Assembly (NCBI GenBank): GCA_020053015.1
Contig: JAGVNY010000262.1
Coordinates: 1-32,825, forward strand
From: Candidatus Zixiibacteriota bacterium
GTDB taxonomy: Bacteria; Zixibacteria; MSB-5A5; JAABVY01; JAHJOQ01
Direction: 5' to 3'
DNA length: 32,825 nt
The translations under genes and the position numbers were made by a program. This document shows, one piece after another, positions 24,932-32,187 of the stretch. Numbering within the stretch: position 1 is the stretch's first letter; the number at the start of each line of letters is the position of its first letter. A model generated the notes under the pieces. That model made no database searches. It was not told where the DNA came from and saw only the letters and a program-made list of their open reading frames with translations.

Positions 24932-25930
24932 GTGCTGAAGCCGAAGGTGCTTGCAACGAGAGTCATTCCTGACTCGGGACTTGAGATAGTGGCTCGCGAG
25001 TGTGATGCCGTTATCTGGAATGAAGAGATTCCCATGCCGAGGTCGAATCTGCTTGAGTCGGTACGTGGGATTGACGGTATATTGAGCCAGCTTTCCGACA
25101 ACATCGACGCGCAGATCATGGAATCGGCCGGACCACAACTGAAGGTCATATCCAATTACGCGGTCGGATTCGATAACATCGATCTGGCCGAGGCCACCCG
25201 TCGTGGCATATTCGTCGCCAACACTCCCGACGTGTTGACGGAAACGACAGCCGACCTCGCATTTGCGCTTCTTCTCGCTGGCGCCAGACGGCTGTCCGAG
25301 GGAGTCGATCATGTGCGCGGCGGCAAGTGGTTGACATGGGGTCCAAGACTGCTACTTGGATATGATGTTTATGGAGCTACGCTCGGGATCGTGGGGCTTG
25401 GACGAATCGGGCGGGCCGTTGCGCGGAGGTCGCGAGGTTTCGATATGCGGGTGATCTTCTACGACCCTGAGGCCGTCATCTCTGCGGAGGAAGCCAAATG
25501 GATGAGACCTGCCGCGAATCTCGATCAGCTTCTGTCCGAATCTGACTTCGTCTCTCTTCACACGCCGCTGACTTCCGATACCGATCATCTGATCGGAGAA
25601 GCCGCATTGGCCAAGATGAAGTCCACAGCAGTATTGATCAACACTTCGCGCGGCAGGGTCGTTGATACTGAGGCGCTGTACTGTGCTCTCCAGGCGGGCA
25701 GGATAGCTTACGCGGCGCTTGATGTGACAGATCCGGAACCGCTGCCATCGGATCACAAACTTCTGGGACTGCCGAACTGCATTGTCATCCCTCATATAGG
25801 AAGTGCAAGCGTTGCGACGAGGAATCGTATGGCTGTGATGGCAGCCGAGAATCTTCTGTCAGGCGTACGTGGCCAGCGCCCGAAGTACCTTGTGAATGCT
25901 GCTGTAAATGTGGAGCGAACGGGCGACTAA
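24932..25930 (+). CDS. D-2-hydroxyacid dehydrogenase (glyoxylate/hydroxypyruvate reductase-like)
   Basis: The 332-residue enzyme has an N-terminal catalytic lobe and a NAD(P)-binding Rossmann lobe with GLGRIG (155-160). The catalytic triad is R240 (NTSRGRVVD), E269 (DPEP) and H288 (PHIGSAS). SNYAVGFDNID (74-84) and ANTPDVLTETTADLA (96-110) strongly resemble glyoxylate reductase/D-glycerate dehydrogenase. It probably reduces glyoxylate or hydroxypyruvate, possibly in serine or C2 metabolism. The GTG at 24932 has GGAG at 24918-24921, a slightly long spacing. It is followed by a 115-bp spacer before the LOG gene. Confidence 0.92.
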   Translation: MLKPKVLATRVIPDSGLEIVARECDAVIWNEEIPMPRSNLLESVRGIDGILSQLSDNIDAQIMESAGPQLKVISNYAVGFDNIDLAEATRRGIFVANTPDVLTETTADLAFALLLAGARRLSEGVDHVRGGKWLTWGPRLLLGYDVYGATLGIVGLGRIGRAVARRSRGFDMRVIFYDPEAVISAEEAKWMRPAANLDQLLSESDFVSLHTPLTSDTDHLIGEAALAKMKSTAVLINTSRGRVVDTEALYCALQAGRIAYAALDVTDPEPLPSDHKLLGLPNCIVIPHIGSASVATRNRMAVMAAENLLSGVRGQRPKYLVNAAVNVERTGD

Positions 25931-25992
25931 GTCTGTCATGAGGGACGACCGAGCACCGCTAATACTGCGTTGGTAGAAGCTCTTGGTGCACA

Positions 25993-26012
25993 AATCGGTT
26001 AGAATACCGATT
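25993..26012 (+). promoter_or_regulatory. Inverted repeat in the leader of the LOG-family gene
   Basis: AATCGGT (25993-25999) and ACCGATT (26006-26012) are exact inverted repeats around TAGAAT, which is one mismatch from the -10 consensus. A second small hairpin, AGAGT/ACTCT (26019-26031), follows just before the ribosome-binding site. It could be an operator over a -10 box or a structured leader; no matching -35 was found. Confidence 0.4.
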
Positions 26013-26045
26013 ATAGAGAGAGTAGAACTCTTAGTTGGAGAAACG

Positions 26046-26909
26046 ATGGCTGATGAGAACGGGCGCAGACGCTGGTGGGAGCAATACCCATCTTACTCGC
26101 TTGCATACGAAGATATTGAATTTCTGAATCGAGATGAGCTGCGGCCGGTGCGTTTGCAGCTTGAGCTGCTCAAGCCGGAGATGATACTCTCTGAGCATAA
26201 TATCAGATCGACTATCGTCGTTTTCGGCGGAACTCGAATAATCGAAAGAAGCAAGGCGGAGAGTTCGGTATCGAGAATCAAGAAACGTCTCGAAGCAGAC
26301 CCGGGCAACAGACGGCTCAAACACAGGCTCGCGGTCGCCAAGAGCATTCTGGCTAAGGCGCACTACTACGAAGATGCAAAGCAGTTTGCAGCTATTGTCT
26401 CTCGCGAAACTCAGAAGCCGATACAGCGCGAGTTCGTAATCGTGACGGGTGGCGGACCCGGAATCATGGAGGCGGCTAACAGGGGCGCACATGAGTCCCG
26501 GTCCGTGAGCATTGGATTCAATATCGTGCTGCCTCACGAGCAGTATCCCAATCGTTACGTTACCCGCGACCTCTGCTTCAGGTTCAGGTACTTCGCCATC
26601 CGAAAGCTCCACTTCTTGTTGCGGGCTAAGGCGCTCGTGGCATTTCCCGGAGGATTCGGGACACTTGACGAGCTCTTCGAGGCGCTGACCCTCGTCCAGA
26701 CGCGCAAAGTGCGCGCTCTTCCGATCATACTCTACGGAACCGAGTACTGGAAGAAGCTCGTGGACTTCGACTTCATGGTCTCGGAGGGCTCAATAGACCC
26801 CGATGACCTGAAGCTGTTCAAGTATGCCGATTCGCCTGAGGACGCCTGGCGGATCATCCGCGAGTTCTACGAGAAGAAGACGAATAGCTTCTCGGTGGAA
26901 GGACTGTAA
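26046..26909 (+). CDS. LOG-family protein (lysine decarboxylase-like fold)
   Basis: The 287-residue protein has the Rossmann-like LOG/TIGR00730 fold. Key motifs are VVFGGTRI (58-65), GGGPGIMEAANRG (135-147) and PGGFGTLDE (201-209), with E209 the usual active-site acid. Well-studied family members release the free base from cytokinin or purine nucleoside 5'-monophosphates; older annotations call them lysine decarboxylases. It is longer than the usual roughly 190-residue LOG, with about 55 extra residues before the first strand and a charged helical stretch (66-128) between the first strand and the GGGPG motif. GGAG at 26037-26040 selects ATG 26046 over the in-frame TTG 25983. True substrate unknown. 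Confidence 0.88.
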   Translation: MADENGRRRWWEQYPSYSLAYEDIEFLNRDELRPVRLQLELLKPEMILSEHNIRSTIVVFGGTRIIERSKAESSVSRIKKRLEADPGNRRLKHRLAVAKSILAKAHYYEDAKQFAAIVSRETQKPIQREFVIVTGGGPGIMEAANRGAHESRSVSIGFNIVLPHEQYPNRYVTRDLCFRFRYFAIRKLHFLLRAKALVAFPGGFGTLDELFEALTLVQTRKVRALPIILYGTEYWKKLVDFDFMVSEGSIDPDDLKLFKYADSPEDAWRIIREFYEKKTNSFSVEGL

Positions 26910-27015
26910 CCGTCGCCGGTTCTCCCTTACTCTGTGTATTCGTACCCCGGCAGTAGTCGCTCGCTTACAAAGCGGTCTCCTGATCGATTAATTCGTCTTT
27001 TGTGACTGGGGCATG

Positions 27016-27021
27016 TATATT
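27016..27021 (+). promoter_or_regulatory. -10-like hexamer immediately upstream of hemC
   Basis: TATATT ends eight bases before the hemC ATG, so a transcript from it would start at or one or two bases before the start codon. No Shine-Dalgarno sequence precedes the ATG, and no convincing -35 box is seen. A leaderless transcript is possible. Confidence 0.35.
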
Positions 27022-27029
27022 CATCAGAT

Positions 27030-27935
27030 ATGAATAGACTTGTCATTGGAACTCGCGGCTCAGAGCTTGCAGTGTGGCAGGCGAAGGCGATATCTCGGCT
27101 GCTTGCAGAAGTGTGCGATCTTCCAATCGAGATCAGAATCGTGAAGACTGCCGGAGATCGACTTGACAGTATCCCACTGTCCGCCATCTCCGGCAAAGGT
27201 TTCTTCACCAAAGAGCTTGAAGATGAACTCATCGCAGGAAAGATCGATGTGGCGGTTCATTCGCTGAAGGATTTGCCGATCGATCTGCCACCCGGATTGG
27301 CAGTTGGGGCGCTATGTTGCCGGGAAGATCCTCGTGATGTTCTCATAGCATTGCCGCAAGCTGTGGATGATTCCCAGATTCTCGGAATCAAGCCGGATGC
27401 AGTGGTAGGGACATCTTCCATGCGACGACGCTGCCAGCTGGCGGCGCTCATGCCGAGTGTGCGCATCAGGGAGCTTCGCGGAAATGTGCCGACTCGACTC
27501 CGGAAGCTGCGAGATGGTAAATTCGATGCAATCGTTATCGCCAGCGCAGGGGTTCGGAGGCTCGGGCTCGATCTCACCGACCTGAGCGTGAGGATTCTTG
27601 ATGAGATGGAGATTGTGCCCGCGCCAGCGCAAGGTATACTTGCCGCAGAGATTCGGAGTGATGACGACATTGTGCGAGACATAGTCTCGCATATCGATGA
27701 CGCTAACGTGAGCGCGGAAGCCGCTCTCGAACGGGGCTTACTTGCTATGCTCGGAGGCGGATGTAGTATGCCGCTGGGAGCTCTGGCGACCGTGACCAAC
27801 GATCGCCTCAGACTGCGAGCTGTTCTGGGTGTACCGGAGAGTGGATCGCGGATAATACGAAGGACAGACATCGAAGGAGACAACTCCGAAGAGGTCATCC
27901 GGGCGGCGCACCGGGAGTTGACCGCTCAGGCATGA
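27030..27935 (+). CDS. hemC: Hydroxymethylbilane synthase (porphobilinogen deaminase)
   Basis: The 301-residue enzyme has IGTRGSELAVWQA (6-18), KTAGDR (39-44), SGKGFFTKELE (54-64), VHSLKDLP (76-83, catalytic D81), GTSSMRRRCQL (127-137) and GGGCSMPLGA (242-251), where C245 carries the dipyrromethane cofactor. It joins four porphobilinogen molecules into hydroxymethylbilane for heme or other tetrapyrroles. Length is normal. The ATG lacks a ribosome-binding site. hemB follows after 127 bp. Confidence 0.96.
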   Translation: MNRLVIGTRGSELAVWQAKAISRLLAEVCDLPIEIRIVKTAGDRLDSIPLSAISGKGFFTKELEDELIAGKIDVAVHSLKDLPIDLPPGLAVGALCCREDPRDVLIALPQAVDDSQILGIKPDAVVGTSSMRRRCQLAALMPSVRIRELRGNVPTRLRKLRDGKFDAIVIASAGVRRLGLDLTDLSVRILDEMEIVPAPAQGILAAEIRSDDDIVRDIVSHIDDANVSAEAALERGLLAMLGGGCSMPLGALATVTNDRLRLRAVLGVPESGSRIIRRTDIEGDNSEEVIRAAHRELTAQA

Positions 27936-28062
27936 TTTCTGGCGAGTCTTGTCCGAGCGTTGAGTCGTCACATTGCCGGAGGATTCTGCTTGTGAACCTG
28001 AGGATTGGCTACCACATTAGCAGGAAGAGACCAATGTGCCTGCAGGGAACCGGAGGATCATC

Positions 28063-29046
28063 ATGGCAGACTTGATATATCGACCGAGACGATTGAGAAC
28101 CACGCAGCTCGTTCGGGACATGGCTGCAGAGACACGATTGAGCGCACGGAGCATGATTCAGGTCTACTTCGTTTGTGAAGGAAAGAACGTCCGGAACGAG
28201 GTCGGCAGTCTTCCGGGAGTCTATCGGGAATCTCCTGATGCGCTCATGAAATCGATCTCAAATGATGTGCGGCTTGGTATACGGAGGATCATGCTGTTCG
28301 GAGTGCCGGAGAAGAAAGATGCATCGGGCTCCGGCGTCCTTCGCGATGACTCGTGCGTGAACCAAACCATCAAGCGACTGAAGGACAAGTACGCCAATGA
28401 TCTCTTCGTGTCTGTCGACATCTGTCTCTGTTCGTACACTGATACGGGGCACTGCGGAGTGGCTGTGGACGGACGGATAGATAACGACCGCACGATCGAG
28501 ATTCTCCGTGACATGGCCGTCCTGTCGGCCAAGGCCGGCTGCGACTGTGTTGCGCCTTCTGACATGATGGACGGCAGAGTCGGGGAGATAAGAAACGGAT
28601 TGGATGATGAGGGGTTTACGGAAACGCTTATCATGGCCTACAGCGCCAAGTACGCTTCCGGCTACTACGGCCCGTTCCGTGAGGCCGCAGATTGCGCTCC
28701 CAAGTTCGGCGATCGGAGAAGTTATCAGATGGACTTTCGCAACAGCCGCGAAGCTCTGAAGGAAGTGGCGCTCGACTTGGAAGAGGGAGCAGACATTGTC
28801 ATGGTGAAACCGGCGCTGGCGTATCTCGACATAATCTCTGCTGTCCGCGCTGCTTTTGATTCGCCTGTTGCCGCGTTCAATGTCTCCGGAGAATACGCCA
28901 TGGTTAAGCTGTTGGCAAGAGAAGGCTATGCTGATGAAAAACAGCTTGTTATAGAGAACCTGACTGCCATCGCTCGCGCAGGGGCTGACATCATATTGAC
29001 CTACCATCTCCGCGACATCTTGAAGAACGGCTGGCTGGATGAATAA
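28063..29046 (+). CDS. hemB: Delta-aminolevulinic acid dehydratase (porphobilinogen synthase)
   Basis: The 327-residue enzyme condenses two 5-aminolevulinate molecules into porphobilinogen. The active-site lysines are K196 (MAYSAKYAS) and K249 (IVMVKPAL). The zinc site cysteines C121, C123 and C131 are all present in DICLCSYTDTGHCG, so it is the zinc-dependent type. GGAGG at 28052-28056 fixes the ATG at 28063. Its end overlaps hemL by 8 bp. Confidence 0.96.
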   Translation: MADLIYRPRRLRTTQLVRDMAAETRLSARSMIQVYFVCEGKNVRNEVGSLPGVYRESPDALMKSISNDVRLGIRRIMLFGVPEKKDASGSGVLRDDSCVNQTIKRLKDKYANDLFVSVDICLCSYTDTGHCGVAVDGRIDNDRTIEILRDMAVLSAKAGCDCVAPSDMMDGRVGEIRNGLDDEGFTETLIMAYSAKYASGYYGPFREAADCAPKFGDRRSYQMDFRNSREALKEVALDLEEGADIVMVKPALAYLDIISAVRAAFDSPVAAFNVSGEYAMVKLLAREGYADEKQLVIENLTAIARAGADIILTYHLRDILKNGWLDE

Positions 29047-30313
29047 CAACGGGGAATCGAAGCGTCTACACGATAGAGCGGTGCGCGTCATACCGGGCGG
29101 TGTGGATTCCCCCGTTCGCGCGTTTCAGGCGGTGGGCGGGAATCCAATATTCATCGACAGGGGAGAAGGAGCATTCCTGTTCGATGTTGAAGGCCGCACG
29201 TATATCGATTTCTGCATGTCATGGGGACCGCTAATACTTGGCCACAGCCATCCCGAGGTAGTGAATGCGGTGAAGTGTGCAGTTGATTCTGGCCTGACTT
29301 TCGGAGCGCCGTGTCGTGCTGAGGTCGAGCTTGCCGAGTTTATCACATCGAAGGTCGGATTCGTGGAGAAGATCAGGTTTGTCTCATCGGGAACTGAGGC
29401 TGTGATGTCTGCTGTCAGGGTTGCGAGGGGATTCACCGGAAGAGAAGAGATTGTCAAATTCGACGGCTGCTACCATGGGCATGCAGACCATTTGCTGGTG
29501 AAGGCTGGTTCGGGTCTGGCCACTTTTGGCACGCCATCATCAGCAGGAGTGCCTAATGACTTCGCGAAGCACACTCTCGTAGCTGAGCTTGACAGTGAAG
29601 ACAGCGTGCGTGAGCTGTTCGACCGTCACGGCGCGGATATCGCCGCCGTCATAATCGAACCTATCCCGGCAAATTGCGGCCTCCTGGTTCAACGGCCTGA
29701 TTTCCTCAAATACCTAAGGCAGATAACGAAAGACTTCGGCTCCCTACTGATATTCGATGAAGTGATCACAGGTTTCCGCGTCGGCTGGGGCGGAGCTTCC
29801 GAGATGTACGACATCGCTCCTGATCTCGTTACATATGGCAAAGTGATCGGTGGCGGGATGCCGGTCGGGGCGTTCGGCGGCCGTGGTGAGATTATGGACA
29901 AGCTCGCACCAGATGGTCCGGTCTACCAGGCCGGTACATTATCCGGAAATCCCGTTGCGATGGCTGCCGGCCTTGCCACACTCGGAGTCATGCAGCGAGA
30001 GGGCATCTTCTCTCGACTCGAGGAGTTTGGTGCGTACTTCGAGACGGCGCTGCAGAGGGATGAGAGAGCATCCCGATATTCTGTTGCGCGGGTAGGTTCA
30101 ATCCTCTGGCTCTATCGGCAGAAGCAGAAGCCCACCAGGGCGTCGCAGATTCAGTCCGAGGGTATTGACATGTACAACCATGCCCACCGGGGTCTTCTGG
30201 ATCGCGGAATTTACCTTCCGCCGTCAGGTTATGAGGTCATGTTCACCAGCTCGGCGCACACCCTGGATCAACTCGACTTGGCCGCAGATGTACTTTCGTC
30301 ACAGGCCTGCTAA
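29039..30313 (+). CDS. hemL: Glutamate-1-semialdehyde 2,1-aminomutase
   Basis: The 424-residue PLP enzyme has VIPGGVDSPVRAF (17-29), GPLILGHSHP, VSSGTEAVMSA (115-125), DGCYHGHADHLLV, IFDEVITGFR (238-247) and the PLP lysine K268 in TYGKVIGGGMPVGA (265-278). It forms 5-aminolevulinate from glutamate-1-semialdehyde in the C5 pathway, so this organism uses glutamyl-tRNA as precursor. The ATG overlaps the hemB end by 8 bp with little ribosome-binding sequence. The required partner HemA is not in the window. Confidence 0.96.
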   Translation: MNNNGESKRLHDRAVRVIPGGVDSPVRAFQAVGGNPIFIDRGEGAFLFDVEGRTYIDFCMSWGPLILGHSHPEVVNAVKCAVDSGLTFGAPCRAEVELAEFITSKVGFVEKIRFVSSGTEAVMSAVRVARGFTGREEIVKFDGCYHGHADHLLVKAGSGLATFGTPSSAGVPNDFAKHTLVAELDSEDSVRELFDRHGADIAAVIIEPIPANCGLLVQRPDFLKYLRQITKDFGSLLIFDEVITGFRVGWGGASEMYDIAPDLVTYGKVIGGGMPVGAFGGRGEIMDKLAPDGPVYQAGTLSGNPVAMAAGLATLGVMQREGIFSRLEEFGAYFETALQRDERASRYSVARVGSILWLYRQKQKPTRASQIQSEGIDMYNHAHRGLLDRGIYLPPSGYEVMFTSSAHTLDQLDLAADVLSSQAC

Positions 30314-30382
30314 CACGATCCGGTAAGCGAGTCGAGTGATAATTCAATAGCCTCATCCGGCTTAACTTTTCGACAAACTCGA

Positions 30383-31510
30383 TTATCGAATGGTCGGGCG
30401 CAGACTGCGCATTCCATCGGCAAGTTTCTGGAGCGTGACCGCTAGACGATTCCTATTTCCTCCAAATCCGATCCGGATGTAGTCGGGCTCGCCGAAGAAT
30501 CTCCCTGGTACGACGTAGACGCCGTACGTTCTGGCGAGTTCGGCGCATAGCTCGGATGTGTCAGCGATACCCGGCACTCTCATGAAGCAGATGCAGCCCT
30601 GTTCTGGGATAGCGCCTTCAAGCAGACTGTCGCTCATCAGCGGAAACAGAGCTTCTCTGAGAATCGCTCTGTTCTCTTCGACGATCCGTAGCGACCGAGT
30701 GAGGTAGCCGTCAAGATATCGCAACACGGTTGCCGAGAATCCGTCAAGAGCCTTAGCCCCTGAACCCTCGACTATTACGTGCAGCCTCCTGATTGTGTCA
30801 ACCGTTGCTTCGTCCGCAACAATCCAGCCGCAGTGAATTGAGCCAAGGCCGTATACCTTAGTCAGGCTGTCTATTGAAATGAACGTCTTACCGAGATTCG
30901 CCGCGGTTGTACGCCTCGCACCGGCGAAATCGAGGTAGATCTCATCGACTACTATCTTCAGTGAGCTGTTGATCCCGGTGGCTGCAGCTGCGATGGCTTT
31001 GAGGTCACGGTTCATCAGCAACGCTCCGGTCGGGTTGTGCAGATTGCTCAGGAGCAGAAGCTTTGTGTTCGGGCGAACAAGCTTCCCTACATCAGCAGTA
31101 TCGACAGTCCGGCTCGGAGGTCTGCGAGGAAGACGGTCTATAGTGCACCCGATGAACTCGGGAGCGGCGAGAAGCGGCTCATATCCCGGGGCTTCTGCCA
31201 CAACATGGTCGCCCGGGCTGAGCAATGCCCTGCAGACGAGGTAGATCGCGTTAGAGGCGCCGTTCGTCGTGACAATCTGATCGGGTTTGCATGAGCGTCG
31301 CTCGGAAATGGCCTCCAGCAATGGCTCGAATCCCCATGAATTCGGTTTCTTCAGAGAGATCGGCAGGTTGGATTGAGCATACTCCGCGAATTGACTCAGC
31401 AGCAAGTCGGTCGGTTCGTAAACCGAGCTTGCGAGCAGAAGATGCGCATCGGGATGTTTCTCCAGCTCAAGATCGAGATTCTTGAACCAGGACAAGTAGT
31501 CGATTCTCAT
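30383..31510 (-). CDS. Class I/II PLP-dependent aminotransferase
   Basis: The 375-residue fold-type I aminotransferase has TTNGASNAIYLV (81-92), SNLHNPTGAL (155-164), VVDEIYLDF (187-195), the PLP lysine K218 in DSLTKVYGLG (214-223), and the substrate-binding arginine region YIRIGFGG near the C terminus. It moves an amino group between an amino acid and a 2-oxo acid. It resembles valine-pyruvate or aspartate aminotransferase-like members but I cannot name the substrate. An upstream TTG (31519) with AAGG eight bases before is an alternative start adding three residues. It is convergent with hemL (69 bp between stops). Confidence 0.88.
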   Translation of the reverse strand: MRIDYLSWFKNLDLELEKHPDAHLLLASSVYEPTDLLLSQFAEYAQSNLPISLKKPNSWGFEPLLEAISERRSCKPDQIVTTNGASNAIYLVCRALLSPGDHVVAEAPGYEPLLAAPEFIGCTIDRLPRRPPSRTVDTADVGKLVRPNTKLLLLSNLHNPTGALLMNRDLKAIAAAATGINSSLKIVVDEIYLDFAGARRTTAANLGKTFISIDSLTKVYGLGSIHCGWIVADEATVDTIRRLHVIVEGSGAKALDGFSATVLRYLDGYLTRSLRIVEENRAILREALFPLMSDSLLEGAIPEQGCICFMRVPGIADTSELCAELARTYGVYVVPGRFFGEPDYIRIGFGGNRNRLAVTLQKLADGMRSLRPTIR

Positions 31511-31517
31511 AGGCGCC

Positions 31518-31523
31518 AATATA
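31518..31523 (-). promoter_or_regulatory. -10-like hexamer immediately upstream of the aminotransferase ATG
   Basis: On the minus strand TATATT ends seven bases before the ATG at 31510, an arrangement almost identical to hemC. Transcription would begin at the start codon. The -35 region is poor. The same bases overlap the alternative TTG start. Confidence 0.35.
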
Positions 31524-31624
31524 TGTGCCTTAGTGTGATTTAGAAAGCGGGCAATGAAGCTCGATTGTGGATTTGTTCACTGCTGATGTCAGAATTCATT
31601 TATCGAGGGATTCCCTGAAACTGC

Positions 31625-31653
31625 TTGATCGGACGGTTGCCAATGCGTATAGT
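31625..31653 (+). promoter_or_regulatory. Sigma-70-type promoter for the secreted-protein gene pair
   Basis: TTGATC (31625-31630) and TATAGT (31648-31653) are separated by exactly 17 bp, a good sigma-70-like match. Transcription would start near 31660, giving a leader of about 50 bases before the ATG at 31712. Confidence 0.65.
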
Positions 31654-31711
31654 TTATGATGGATGCTATCACGGAATTTGTTTGCCACCCGTCAGCAGTG
31701 GAGTATGCAAT

Positions 31712-32173
31712 ATGAAGCTCGTGCAAGTAATGGTGATGGTCAGCGTCTTGTTGCCGGGGCTGCTTGCAGCAGACTTTCAAGTACTGCATGCAGGCGACAG
31801 CGTGCCTCAGCCCGATCTATTTGTCGACATGGACGGTGATGGAATCAACGACAATGCGTCTGACAAAGACGGCGACGGTATACCGGACAAGTTCGCTGGT
31901 GAGAATCCGGTTGTTCCTGCGGATACCGCGTTGGTCGGAGGGAGTGCATTTCAATTCGACGCTCCGTCAGTCGGCATCGAGACAGGCGCGATCATTCTTG
32001 AAACCGCGACAGCGGATCAGAACTCGAAGAGGTTTGCTGCACTTAGAATGAGCGTGCGCTCACTCTGCAGGCTTCGGGGTGGCATCAAGTCGGGCGATGA
32101 CTTCGGCGCCGGTTCGGGAATGGACAACACGTCTGTCAAGGGCGTTACGTGCGTCGGTGGCGTTTGCCACTGA
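31712..32173 (+). CDS. Small secreted protein with thrombospondin type 3-like calcium-binding repeats
   Basis: The 153-residue protein begins with a signal peptide (1-20, ending LLAA). Two acidic repeats follow: DMDGDGIND (39-47) and DKDGDGIPD (51-59). These match the DxDxDGxxD calcium-binding pattern of thrombospondin type 3/EF-like repeats common in secreted bacterial proteins. The rest (about 65-145) is not recognised. It ends in C147-VGGV-C152-H153, a CX4CH arrangement at the very C terminus. GGAG at 31700-31703 selects ATG 31712; an upstream in-frame start would bury the signal peptide. The next gene starts 14 bp downstream. Confidence 0.7.
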   Translation: MKLVQVMVMVSVLLPGLLAADFQVLHAGDSVPQPDLFVDMDGDGINDNASDKDGDGIPDKFAGENPVVPADTALVGGSAFQFDAPSVGIETGAIILETATADQNSKRFAALRMSVRSLCRLRGGIKSGDDFGAGSGMDNTSVKGVTCVGGVCH

Positions 32174-32187
32174 GAACGGGGGATTCT

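Noticed and set aside
26910-26930. Terminator after the LOG gene
   Set aside because: AACCG/CGGTT gives only a 5-bp stem and no T-run follows.
30314-30382. Terminator between hemL and the aminotransferase
   Set aside because: Only a 4-bp AGCC/GGCT stem with a weak T-rich tail (about 30349-30380) is visible, which is not enough to call.
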